NCBI RefSeq assembly: GCF_001038485.1
Contig: NZ_LDUE01000030.1
Span: forward strand, 28,676 to 92,675
Length of the DNA stretch: 64,000 nucleotides
Direction: 5' to 3'
From: Ornithinibacillus californiensis
GTDB lineage: Bacteria; Bacillota; Bacilli; Bacillales; Amphibacillaceae
Shown: positions 54,594 to 62,701 of the stretch, piece after piece
How positions within the stretch are numbered: the stretch's first letter is position 1
Layout: each line of letters opens with the position of its first letter
Made by a program: the position numbers and the translations under genes
Notes under the pieces: generated by a model
Told to the model about the DNA's origin: nothing
Databases searched by the model: none
What the model saw: only the letters and a program-made list of their open reading frames with translations

Positions 54594-54740
54594 GTTGTAT
54601 CTCATGTTTGTTTATTCGGTAACGCTTCCGAATTTCGAATTTCACTTAAACCGCGGTAATTCTTCCACCTGGATTTTATTGCCTTCTCCATAAGCATTAA
54701 AATCACTTCGATGTCTTCTAACTTAAGCAACGCAAGCCCA
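54594..54740 (-). pseudogene. Possible small-gene remnant of about 48 codons
   Basis: On the minus strand a stop-bounded frame reads EKVGLALLKLEDIEVILMLMEKAI and then KSRWKNYRGLSEIRNSEAL, ending in TGA just after NKQT. The composition looks protein-like, with amphipathic helix periodicity, but no ATG or ribosome site precedes it; the frame begins directly after a stop codon. It may be the C-terminal end of a decayed gene. I recognise no family. Low confidence. Confidence 0.25.
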
Positions 54741-54871
54741 ACCTTCTCTTACGTCCTTGCGACCCCTTAGTCGCGCCAGTGTGAATAAGCATCAACAAAA
54801 ACATTGTAGAATGCCAGAACTGATTGTTACTTTAGGTAACTTATTTATTATGGCATGTTTACATGAGTTTG

Positions 54872-55534
54872 TCAAATCAATTCTTTGGCACTAAAAGCTT
54901 TTCCGACTATCTTTAGTGATACATAATAGATAGAAACTGATAAAAATGGTAATACCACATAAGGTAGAAAGCTTATTTTTTTCTCTAAAAATGGGATAAT
55001 CCATCGATCTAATTCATTGAATATGATCGTTGTAGTCATGCCAGACATTGTCACTAAAGTATCTAGCATGAACCAAAAACTAAAAAGGTAAAGTGCGCAG
55101 AAAATCGATGTCGCAAGAACAAAAGATGAAATAAGACTATATAAGGGAATATGGAATGCTAACACGACGAACCCAATACTTAGTAACGCTACAAACTCTT
55201 TCCAACTAAAGGTATAGACATCGTATGGAATAAAGTTTTGTACAAGGTGTCCAATTGCAAATTGATATACTACAGTAAATACCCATATGGAAGCTAACGT
55301 TATATACCTACTAGCTAAAATATCATATCGCCGAATCGGTAAACTTATCATGAATCGGTCAATGCGTGAACGCTTTTCAGAAAAATAGATTGAAATGACA
55401 ACCACTGGTAATAGCAGTCCCAAACTAATCCAAAACGGTGGTAATGTTGTAATATATCCGATTGGAATCAAAATAAGAATCGCAAAGGCTAAGTTTTTAT
55501 AGTTAATAAAATCACGAATTAACAGAGCTTTCAT
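54872..55534 (-). CDS. ABC-2-type membrane protein (permease-like), second of a pair
   Basis: The 220-residue protein has six hydrophobic helices and an SEKRSRIDRFMISLPIRRYDILASRYI loop after the second helix, the pattern of ABC2_membrane_5 (BacA/YtrC-D-like) permeases. Start ATG 55534 follows AGGAGGGGG. It is the last gene of a gntR-ATPase-permease-permease operon. It probably pairs with the preceding permease around the shared ATPase; the exported compound is unknown. Confidence 0.8.
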   Translation of the reverse strand: MKALLIRDFINYKNLAFAILILIPIGYITTLPPFWISLGLLLPVVVISIYFSEKRSRIDRFMISLPIRRYDILASRYITLASIWVFTVVYQFAIGHLVQNFIPYDVYTFSWKEFVALLSIGFVVLAFHIPLYSLISSFVLATSIFCALYLFSFWFMLDTLVTMSGMTTTIIFNELDRWIIPFLEKKISFLPYVVLPFLSVSIYYVSLKIVGKAFSAKELI

Positions 55535-55544
55535 TTTCCCCCTC

Positions 55545-56186
55545 CTATTCTATATCTCTTCTTGTAAAATAATAAACGGAAACGAAATATGATATACCTA
55601 TAACAAATAGAGAAGCCAACAAAGGCAACAAATAGGGCTGGATATTCAAAATAGGATGGATAAAAGAAGAGATTTTCTCATCCACTGTAATGTATGAATT
55701 CCCGGTGAAAATGGTATACGTGTATAGGAACACGACGTGTGTTACCATGAACACGATCATAGCGTGTGAAAAACTTTTTATCGAATAAAATATGGGTAAG
55801 GAAATGGCCATCAATAGCGAAATTACAAACAAATTTTGAACGATGTTCTCAGCTGTTAAAAAGGTGAAGTTACCTAAGGATGGTACTATGTTGAGAGAAA
55901 TGTAATCCATTAGCCAAATTAAAAGTATAAATCCTATGGTAGTTGTGTATAAAAAAATGTATCTAGCTAAAACAAATTGCTTTCTCCTTAACGGCATACT
56001 AACTAGGGAACGGTAGACTTGATTATGAGAGTCAAAATAAAACATTAGTACAACAAATCCTAGCATTATCATCATGCTTATCCCGATACTATTCACATGA
56101 AATACATAGGTTATGATAATGAAAAGGGCAAACAGTACTAAATATAATGCAGAAACTTTTACATCCTTGATATAGAGCTGCTTCAA
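55545..56186 (-). CDS. ABC-2-type membrane protein (permease-like), first of a pair
   Basis: The 213-residue, six-helix protein has a cytosolic loop FDSHNQVYRSLVSMPLRRKQFVLARYI equivalent to that of the next gene, so the two are paralogues that likely form a heterodimeric channel. The start is TTG 56186, one base after the ATPase stop, with AAAGGAGC inside the ATPase end, implying coupling. Confidence 0.8.
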   Translation of the reverse strand: MKQLYIKDVKVSALYLVLFALFIIITYVFHVNSIGISMMIMLGFVVLMFYFDSHNQVYRSLVSMPLRRKQFVLARYIFLYTTTIGFILLIWLMDYISLNIVPSLGNFTFLTAENIVQNLFVISLLMAISLPIFYSIKSFSHAMIVFMVTHVVFLYTYTIFTGNSYITVDEKISSFIHPILNIQPYLLPLLASLFVIGISYFVSVYYFTRRDIE

Positions 56187-56187
56187 T

Positions 56188-57039
56188 TTACTGCTCCTTT
56201 CTTGTCATGAAAAACATGATGTCTTCTAAACTAGCATGATCAACGACGACATCCTCGCCGAAAGGTTCAAAAAGCTCTGGGTCTCCTTCAAACAACCCTT
56301 GGAAACCGGTATCGGAAAATTGTAATCCATGAAATAGATTCCTAGTGTCATTATCAATGAGTTCTTTTTTTCCTTTTACAACATGAAATCCCTCTTTTAT
56401 TTCCTCCATGCTTTTTTGAAATAATATCTTCCCTTGGTAGATAAAAATAATATAATCCGCAATTCGATCCAAATCCGTTGTGATATGGGAGGATAGGAAA
56501 ATTGTTTGATTCTCATGTACCATCAAATCTTGTAATAAATCGAGAAGCTCTCTACGGAAAATAGGGTCCAGACCTGAGGTAGGTTCATCCATCACAATAA
56601 ATTCAGGTTGATGACTTAACGCAAAGAGAAGGGAGACTTTCATTTTCATACCTCTAGAGAACTTCTTAACTTTCTTCTTTAATGGTAGTTCGAATTGCTC
56701 TAAATATTTAAGAAAGAGGTCTTCATTCCAAGTTTCATAGAGTGGTGCAATAAAAGCTTTCATATTTGCGATCGTAAAATCTTCATACATGTACAAGTCA
56801 TCATATACAAAGCCAATTTTTTGTTTGTTCAAATGGTTTTTGTGAGAAGTTCCAAAAATTCTAATTTCACCTTCGTCAAATTGTAGGATATCCATCATCA
56901 TCTGGATGGTAGTTGTTTTTCCACTTCCATTTGGACCGATAAAACCTGTAATATAGCCAGTTGGGATTTTAAATGACAGATCTTCGATAGTGAAGTCTTT
57001 GCGATTTTTTGTGACATTTGTGAATTCAACTACGTTCAT
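56188..57039 (-). CDS. ABC transporter ATP-binding protein (YtrB-like)
   Basis: The ATPase is about 283 residues: Walker A GFIGPNGSGKTTTIQ, Q-loop region FVYDDLYMYEDFT, an ABC signature degenerated to KFSRGMKMKVSLLFAL, Walker B FIVMDEPTSGLDP, and H-loop FLSSHITTDLDRIADY. This is typical of the YtrB/BcrA-like exporters behind YtrA-family regulators. TTG 57042 is in frame, but ATG 57039 is better spaced from GGAGG and overlaps the gntR stop as TGATG. Confidence 0.9.
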   Translation of the reverse strand: MNVVEFTNVTKNRKDFTIEDLSFKIPTGYITGFIGPNGSGKTTTIQMMMDILQFDEGEIRIFGTSHKNHLNKQKIGFVYDDLYMYEDFTIANMKAFIAPLYETWNEDLFLKYLEQFELPLKKKVKKFSRGMKMKVSLLFALSHQPEFIVMDEPTSGLDPIFRRELLDLLQDLMVHENQTIFLSSHITTDLDRIADYIIFIYQGKILFQKSMEEIKEGFHVVKGKKELIDNDTRNLFHGLQFSDTGFQGLFEGDPELFEPFGEDVVVDHASLEDIMFFMTRKEQ

Positions 57040-57416
57040 CAACTTTCCTCCTCATAATAAATATCAATCATTTCTTTTAGATCTTCTTTTGAAAGGCCGA
57101 TATGCTTTCCTGCTTTCACAAGCTTTTCTAATTCGTTTTCAATTTCACGAATTTGCCATTCTCGTAATACATGTGGTTGCTGACCTGCAACGAAAGTACC
57201 TCTACCAACAGCGGAGATAAGGTAGCCTTCTTTTTCTAATTCTTCATAAGCTCGCTTTGTTGTAATCACACTAACCTTTAAGTCTTTTGCAAGCACTCGC
57301 ATGGAGGGAAGAGCATCTCCTTCCTTTAATTCACCGGAATAAATATGTTGTTTAATTTGTTCTTTTATTTGTTGAAATAACGGTTCTTTATTGCTTGTCG
57401 AGATAAGTAGATTCAT
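57039..57416 (-). CDS. GntR-family regulator, YtrA subfamily
   Basis: The 125-residue protein has an N-terminal winged helix (PLFQQIKEQIKQHIYSGELKEGDALPSMRVLAKDLKVSVITTKRAYEELEKEGYLISAVGRGTFVA) and a short C-terminal dimerisation helix pair, too small for ligand binding. This is the YtrA layout, which represses its own ABC operon and is relieved by cell-envelope stress or antibiotics in relatives. The long frame reaches 57473, but ATG 57416 follows AAGGAGGTG ideally. First gene of the operon. Confidence 0.92.
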   Translation of the reverse strand: MNLLISTSNKEPLFQQIKEQIKQHIYSGELKEGDALPSMRVLAKDLKVSVITTKRAYEELEKEGYLISAVGRGTFVAGQQPHVLREWQIREIENELEKLVKAGKHIGLSKEDLKEMIDIYYEEES

Positions 57417-57893
57417 TAGAACACCTCCTTGATTGTTATTATTGTATATAATGTATATACACAATATACACATAGGCGTTACACAATGTCAATAGTGATT
57501 TGGAAATAATTAAATAAATAATCGTGTGGAATGTAAATGTAGGTGATCAGGGTGAGAAATCTAAAACGTGGATTGAGGAAAGTTTGCATGGAGTTTTTAA
57601 TTGAATATTAGTTATTAAGCAAGAAAGCAGTATTCGCTATTATTCTACAAAATATTGCCTGGGAAATACCTGATACAGTACATGAAACTTTGCAGATGTC
57701 AGGGACATAGATGGATAATGAAGGCGTTGTAAGGGGTAAAGTGATACTTAGTTAGGTTGGCTGATTTTATATGGTATGTCACTCTAACTACTGTCTAGTA
57801 GTGATATGTTAATTTTATCTATATAAGAAACTTATAGTTTATCTTGGAAATACGTATATAGTAAATGCATTGTAATCTTTTGTTTTCTGAATA

Positions 57894-57931
57894 TTGACAT
57901 TATATATTATTTCCTATACTATATTAGTATT
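57894..57931 (+). promoter_or_regulatory. Promoter of the FCD-type GntR gene, probably leaderless
   Basis: TTGACA (57894-57899) and TATACT (57915-57920, 15-base spacer; an alternative TATATT at 57920) place the transcription start within about five bases of ATG 57932, and no ribosome site is present. The rest of the 515-base gap from 57417 shows nothing I can name. Confidence 0.5.
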
Positions 57932-58603
57932 ATGATAAAAGAAAACAAACAACAAAAAGTATATCGGATATTAAAAGGTAGGATTATTGAACGGGAGTAT
58001 GTGCCTGGACAGCGGATTGTTATCGATCAAATTGCCAAGGAATTGGAAACTAGTTCTATACCTGTTCGTGAAGCAATTCGCCAACTTGAAGCAGAGCGAC
58101 TGGTCGTGTATAAACGGAATGTTGGACCAGTAGTTGCCGAGGTAAATGAATCGGATTATTTGGATACCGTTCATGTACTAGCTTTGTTAGAGGGCTATGC
58201 CGCATCACTTGCAGCAAAAAACTTTCCAAAAGAACAAATAGTTCAGTTGAAAGAATTAAATCGATTAATGGAGGAGGCTTTGGAGGACTTCGATATTATT
58301 CAGTTCAGTAAGTTAAATGCTGCATTTCATCGGATCATTTGTGAGCAATGTGAAAATGCCTATTTAATTGAAACGATTCAGCATACTTGGAACCGGATTG
58401 ACTCTATCAGAGGAACAGGTTCAACTTTATACTCTAAACGGGTAAAAGAATCAATTCTAGAGCATCGGGAAATTATTAGGTTATTAGAATTAGGTGAATC
58501 TGACCAAATAGAAATTCTTGCAAGAGAACATAAAATAAAGACCGCTATCAATTTTGAAAAGAGACGAAAAAATTTAATTGAAACAAATACAATAACTTCT
58601 TAA
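57932..58603 (+). CDS. GntR-family regulator with FCD domain, likely controller of the hpa operon
   Basis: In this 223-residue protein an N-terminal GntR winged helix (VYRILKGRIIEREYVPGQRIVIDQIAKELETSSIPVREAIRQLEAERLV) is followed by an all-helical FCD effector domain (about 85-215) with metal-type His residues in NAAFHRIICEQ and ILEHREIIRLLE. FCD regulators usually repress catabolic operons until a carboxylic acid binds. Start ATG 57932 lacks a ribosome site. It sits just upstream of and co-directional with the 4-hydroxyphenylacetate genes. Confidence 0.88.
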   Translation: MIKENKQQKVYRILKGRIIEREYVPGQRIVIDQIAKELETSSIPVREAIRQLEAERLVVYKRNVGPVVAEVNESDYLDTVHVLALLEGYAASLAAKNFPKEQIVQLKELNRLMEEALEDFDIIQFSKLNAAFHRIICEQCENAYLIETIQHTWNRIDSIRGTGSTLYSKRVKESILEHREIIRLLELGESDQIEILAREHKIKTAINFEKRRKNLIETNTITS

Positions 58604-58604
58604 G

Positions 58605-58637
58605 AAAGAACTGGAGAGCAATCTGGTTCTTTTTTTG
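58605..58637 (+). terminator. Terminator after the FCD regulator gene
   Basis: AAGAACT-GGA pairs with TCT-GGTTCTT, followed by a run of T residues. Confidence 0.7.
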
Positions 58638-58705
58638 TGAAAGAAGAGGGAAGACCAATTAAAATCTTGGCAATAGTTACCCCACTACTCATGACAGATT
58701 TCCTA

Positions 58706-58736
58706 TTGACATGACATATGAAATCATATATGATTT
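58706..58736 (+). promoter_or_regulatory. hpa operon promoter with palindromic operator candidate
   Basis: TTGACA (58706-58711), 17 bases, TATGAT (58729-58734) is a near-perfect sigma-A promoter. A perfect 16-bp palindrome AAATCATATATGATTT (58721-58736) covers the -10 box. It is the obvious binding site for the adjacent GntR-type repressor. Confidence 0.65.
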
Positions 58737-58787
58737 AATTGTTCAGAAAATTAATATTAATTAAACATTGGAGTTGGAGGTAATCAA

Positions 58788-59708
58788 ATGGCTTTTGAAG
58801 AAGCAAAGGAAAGATTACGAGGCTCGATTGCACCGGTGTTAACACCTTTTCATGAAGATGAGAGCATTGATTTTGAGAAGTTTCAGGAACTAATCAATTG
58901 GCAAATTGCTAGTGGGAGTCACGGGATATCCTGTACTGGAACATCAGGGGAACCTAGTTCGATGTCGATTGAAGAAAGACTTCAAGTAATGGAAGTTGCT
59001 TGTAAAACAGTAAATGGAAGAGTTCCATTTATCCCAGGAACCGGATCAACCAACCACCAAGAAACACTCCGCATGACGAAGGCTGCACAAGAAATGGGAG
59101 CAGACGCTGCAATGGTCATTGTCCCATACTACAACAAACCTAACCAACACGCATTATACAAACACTTCAAAGCAGTAGCAGATTCAGTAGATATACCTAT
59201 CATTTTATATAATATACCAGGTCGAACAGCGGTAAATTTGGAAGCGGTTACAATTGCTAGACTAGCAGAAGATTGCCCGAATATTATAGGTGTCAAAGAA
59301 TCCAATAAAGATTTCGAACATGTAAATAAAGTATTACTTCATTGTGGACGTGATTTTAATCTTTATTCTGGTATTGAAGTGCTTTGCTATCCGATGCTAG
59401 CAATCGGTGGTGCAGGGCATATTAGTGCGACGGCAAATGTTGCGCCGAGGGAAGTTGCTGAAGTTTATAACCGCTGGGTAGCAGGAGACGTTAAAGGTGC
59501 ACAGGACTTGCATTATGAATTAATGGTATTAAATGATGTGCTTTTCCGAGATACGAATCCAGCACCTGCAAAAGCTGCACTAGGTATGATGGGCAAAATT
59601 AAACCAGTTCTACGTAAACCATTAGATGTCCCATCACCTGAAATTCAAGCCGAGATTAAAGAAGTTTTGTTGGATTACCAGCTAATTACAGAAGATGTGG
59701 AGATTTAA
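58788..59708 (+). CDS. DapA/NanA-superfamily class I aldolase, probable 4-hydroxyphenylacetate pathway aldolase
   Basis: This is a 306-residue TIM-barrel Schiff-base lyase with catalytic Lys170 (IIGVKESNKD), Tyr141 (LYNIPGRT) and carboxylate-binding GTSGEPSSM (51-59, in place of the usual TTGE-S-PT). It resembles dihydrodipicolinate synthase, but lysine genes are absent and it heads the hpa operon. A reasonable role is retro-aldol cleavage of the 4-hydroxy-2-oxo acid to pyruvate and succinic semialdehyde, done elsewhere by the unrelated class II enzyme HpaI. Start ATG 58788 has only a GGAGTTGGAGG site. Role is inference from context. Confidence 0.78.
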   Translation: MAFEEAKERLRGSIAPVLTPFHEDESIDFEKFQELINWQIASGSHGISCTGTSGEPSSMSIEERLQVMEVACKTVNGRVPFIPGTGSTNHQETLRMTKAAQEMGADAAMVIVPYYNKPNQHALYKHFKAVADSVDIPIILYNIPGRTAVNLEAVTIARLAEDCPNIIGVKESNKDFEHVNKVLLHCGRDFNLYSGIEVLCYPMLAIGGAGHISATANVAPREVAEVYNRWVAGDVKGAQDLHYELMVLNDVLFRDTNPAPAKAALGMMGKIKPVLRKPLDVPSPEIQAEIKEVLLDYQLITEDVEI

Positions 59709-59721
59709 GGAGGGGCTAGTT

Positions 59722-61209
59722 TTGGAAGAAAGATTAGACGATGTGAAACTCTACATAAATGGAGAATTTGTAGATGCAGCGAGTGGGGAAACCTTTGACA
59801 ATATGAATCCTTTTTCGAATAAAGTAATTAATCGTGTAGCAAAGGGTTACGGAACGGATATTGATAAAGCTGTATCCGCTGCAAAAGAAGCTTTCTCTAA
59901 TGGACCTTGGGGCTCTATGAAAGTTAAAGAACGAATGAAGTATATTGAAAGAATTGCAGATTTAATAGAAGAAGAAGCAGAGACAATTGCTCGACTAGAA
60001 TCGCTTGATTCTGGGCTTCCAATTAGTCAAACACGCAAAATGGCAGCACGTGGTGCAGAGAATTTCCGCTTTTACTCCCGTATGGTGCAAGCGAGAATGC
60101 ATGGGGATGCTTATCAGGTAGATGATGAGTTTATTAACTATACGGTCTATCAACCTCTAGGTGTAGTTGGTTTAATCACACCATGGAATGCTCCATTTAT
60201 GTTGTTAACATGGAAGGTTGCTCCTGCCCTCGCTACGGGAAATACCGTTGTATTGAAACCGGCCGAGTTATCACCACTTTCTGCTAATATTCTAGCAAAC
60301 GTGATTCGAAAAGCTGAGCTACCTAAAGGTGTATTTAATGTGGTACATGGTTTTGGTGAAACGGCTGGGGAGGCACTAGTAAAACATCCTTCGGTAAAGG
60401 CAATTTCATTTACTGGTGAAACGAGAACCGGAAAACGGATTATTAAAAACAGTGCGGACTCGTTAAAGAAAACGTCGATGGAGCTAGGCGGAAAATCACC
60501 ATTAATCGTGTTTGAAGACGCTGACTTTGATAATGCACTAGATGCAGCTGTTTGGGGAATCTTTTCGTTTAACGGTGAACGTTGTACAGCGAACTCACGT
60601 GTATTTGTCCATAAGGATATTAAGGATAGATTTACAGAGGCTTTAAAGGCACGTGTCCAAAACATTGTCGTAGGAGATCCTAAGGCGAACGACACAGAAA
60701 TTGGCCCGCTAATAGATACTGGTCACTATAAAAAGGTAACCGGCTATATTGAGCTCGCAAAAGAAGAGGGCTGTGAGGTATTTCAGGGGACTGTCCCTCC
60801 AGAATTAAAGTCTGGAAACTATGTACCTCCAACACTACTATTAAATGCAAAAAACGATATGCAAGTTTGTCAGGAAGAAATTTTCGGTCCAGTCATGGCT
60901 GTCATCGAATTTGAAACCGAAGATGATGTTGTTCAAATGGCAAATGATGTGGACTACGGTCTTGCTGGTTATGTTTGGACGAATGATATTAAACGAGGAC
61001 ACCGTGTTGCACAAGCCATTGACTCAGGGATGATCTGGGTTAATTCTCAAAATGTTCGAGACTTACGTATCCCGTTTGGCGGAATGAAATCTAGTGGAAT
61101 TGGACGTGAGGGTGGACACTTTGCCATTTTTGAATTTTACACCGAACCAAAAGCAATCCATGTTGCAATTGGCGACCATCATATACCGAAATTCGGAATG
61201 AAAAAATAA
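59722..61209 (+). CDS. hpaE: 5-carboxymethyl-2-hydroxymuconate semialdehyde dehydrogenase (HpaE)
   Basis: The 495-residue aldehyde dehydrogenase oxidises the ring-cleavage semialdehyde with NAD+. Seen: ITPWNAPFML, KPAELSPLSANIL, FTGETRTGKRI, catalytic Glu in MELGGKSPLIVFEDAD, and nucleophile Cys in FNGERCTANSR. The frame overlaps the aldolase gene back to 59695, but TTG 59722 follows AAGGAGGGG by six bases and yields the normal N terminus. A GGGGACTGTCCC palindrome lies inside the gene at 60785-60798. hpaB follows directly. Confidence 0.9.
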   Translation: MEERLDDVKLYINGEFVDAASGETFDNMNPFSNKVINRVAKGYGTDIDKAVSAAKEAFSNGPWGSMKVKERMKYIERIADLIEEEAETIARLESLDSGLPISQTRKMAARGAENFRFYSRMVQARMHGDAYQVDDEFINYTVYQPLGVVGLITPWNAPFMLLTWKVAPALATGNTVVLKPAELSPLSANILANVIRKAELPKGVFNVVHGFGETAGEALVKHPSVKAISFTGETRTGKRIIKNSADSLKKTSMELGGKSPLIVFEDADFDNALDAAVWGIFSFNGERCTANSRVFVHKDIKDRFTEALKARVQNIVVGDPKANDTEIGPLIDTGHYKKVTGYIELAKEEGCEVFQGTVPPELKSGNYVPPTLLLNAKNDMQVCQEEIFGPVMAVIEFETEDDVVQMANDVDYGLAGYVWTNDIKRGHRVAQAIDSGMIWVNSQNVRDLRIPFGGMKSSGIGREGGHFAIFEFYTEPKAIHVAIGDHHIPKFGMKK

Positions 61210-61221
61210 GGAGGGAATTAT

Positions 61222-62688
61222 ATGCCAGCGAAAACAGGAAAAGCGTATATTGACGGATTAAAGAAGGCAAAAAATAATGTTTATATTCATGGAGAAAGAG
61301 TAGATGATGTCACCGAGCATCCGGCATTAAAAAATGTCATTAAATCAATGGCAAACCTATATGATTTACAGTACGAAAAACCAGAGAAAATGCTTTATAC
61401 ATCACCTACTACTGGTAATAAAGTTGGGATGACTTTCTTACAGCCAAGGTCGATAGAGGATTTAATTAAACGCCGGGAAGCGATGCAAGAGTGGGCAAGA
61501 ACATCAGGTGGTATGATGGGTCGTTCACCAGATTATTTAAATGCCGAAGTAATGGCAATGGGCGTAAACAATAGCTTGTTTGCAGAAGGTAATCCGCAGT
61601 TTGCAGAAAATGCACGGAATTATTATGAATATGCTCGTGAAAATGATATAAGTCTGACCCACACGTTAATCCATCCACAGGTAAACCGTGCCAAAGCACA
61701 GCATCAGCAAAAGGATGCGAATGTCGCTTTACATCTTGTGGAAGAACGTCCGGATGGAATCATTGTGGATGGAATTCGTTTGCTAGCAACTCAAGGTGGA
61801 ATTACTGATGAGATCTTAGTTTTTCCGTCTACTGTTAAAAAAGCTGGTGAGCTAGATGACCCTTATTCTTTAGCATTTGCTATTCCAAATAACACACCTG
61901 GCTTAAAGTTCATTAGCCGTGAATCATTTGATTATGGTAAGAACGAATGGGATCATCCACTTGGTTCTCGTTTTGAAGAAGGAGACGCTATAGTTTCCTT
62001 TGATAATGTATTTGTTCCTTGGGAGCGTGTCTTTGTTTGTGGGAACTCTTCTGTGTGCAACCGTACATTTAAAGAGACGAATGCAGTAGTCCATATGGCT
62101 CATCAAGTTCTAGCGAAAAATATCGTGAAAACAGAATTTGTATTAGGTGTTGCACTAAGTATGATGGACGCAATTGGAATCGACGGTTTCCAGCATGTAC
62201 AGGATAAAGGTGCAGAGATTATGCTGACACTGGAAACGATGAAGTCACATCTATACCGTGCGGAGCATAATGCAAAGTTAGATAATTCTGGAACGATGAC
62301 ACCAGATTTTGCAGCACTTGATGCGGCACGTAACTGGTACCCTAAAGTTTATCCAAGATTGACGGAGATTGTCCGCGTATTAGGTGCGTCAGGTCTAATG
62401 GGTATTCCAACAGAAGCTGACTTCAATCATGACGAAATCGGCCCAATCATCCATCGTGGGTTGCAAGGGAAAAACCTAGAAGGATTTGAGCGAGTGCAAC
62501 TGTTCCGCCTAGCTTGGGATATGACACTTAGTGCCTTCGGAAGCAGACAAACGCATTACGAATACTACTTCTTTGGCGATCCAATCCGTATGGGAATGAC
62601 GTATTTCGATAACTACGATAAAGAACCATTTAAGCAATATGTGCAAGATTTCTTGAAAAAATCTAGTAGTGTCAAAGCTTCCCAATAA
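61222..62688 (+). CDS. hpaB: 4-hydroxyphenylacetate 3-monooxygenase, oxygenase component (HpaB)
   Basis: This 488-residue FADH2-dependent flavin monooxygenase has an acyl-CoA-dehydrogenase-like fold and adds the 3-hydroxyl to 4-hydroxyphenylacetate. Signature regions: TPTTGNKVGMTFLQPRSIEDLIKRR, LTHTLIHPQVNRAK, and SFDNVFVPWERVFVCGN. Start ATG 61222 follows AAGGAGGG. It needs a flavin reductase (HpaC), which is not in this window. Length matches Geobacillus/Bacillus-type HpaB. Confidence 0.94.
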   Translation: MPAKTGKAYIDGLKKAKNNVYIHGERVDDVTEHPALKNVIKSMANLYDLQYEKPEKMLYTSPTTGNKVGMTFLQPRSIEDLIKRREAMQEWARTSGGMMGRSPDYLNAEVMAMGVNNSLFAEGNPQFAENARNYYEYARENDISLTHTLIHPQVNRAKAQHQQKDANVALHLVEERPDGIIVDGIRLLATQGGITDEILVFPSTVKKAGELDDPYSLAFAIPNNTPGLKFISRESFDYGKNEWDHPLGSRFEEGDAIVSFDNVFVPWERVFVCGNSSVCNRTFKETNAVVHMAHQVLAKNIVKTEFVLGVALSMMDAIGIDGFQHVQDKGAEIMLTLETMKSHLYRAEHNAKLDNSGTMTPDFAALDAARNWYPKVYPRLTEIVRVLGASGLMGIPTEADFNHDEIGPIIHRGLQGKNLEGFERVQLFRLAWDMTLSAFGSRQTHYEYYFFGDPIRMGMTYFDNYDKEPFKQYVQDFLKKSSSVKASQ

Positions 62689-62701
62689 GGAGGGACCTAA
62701 G

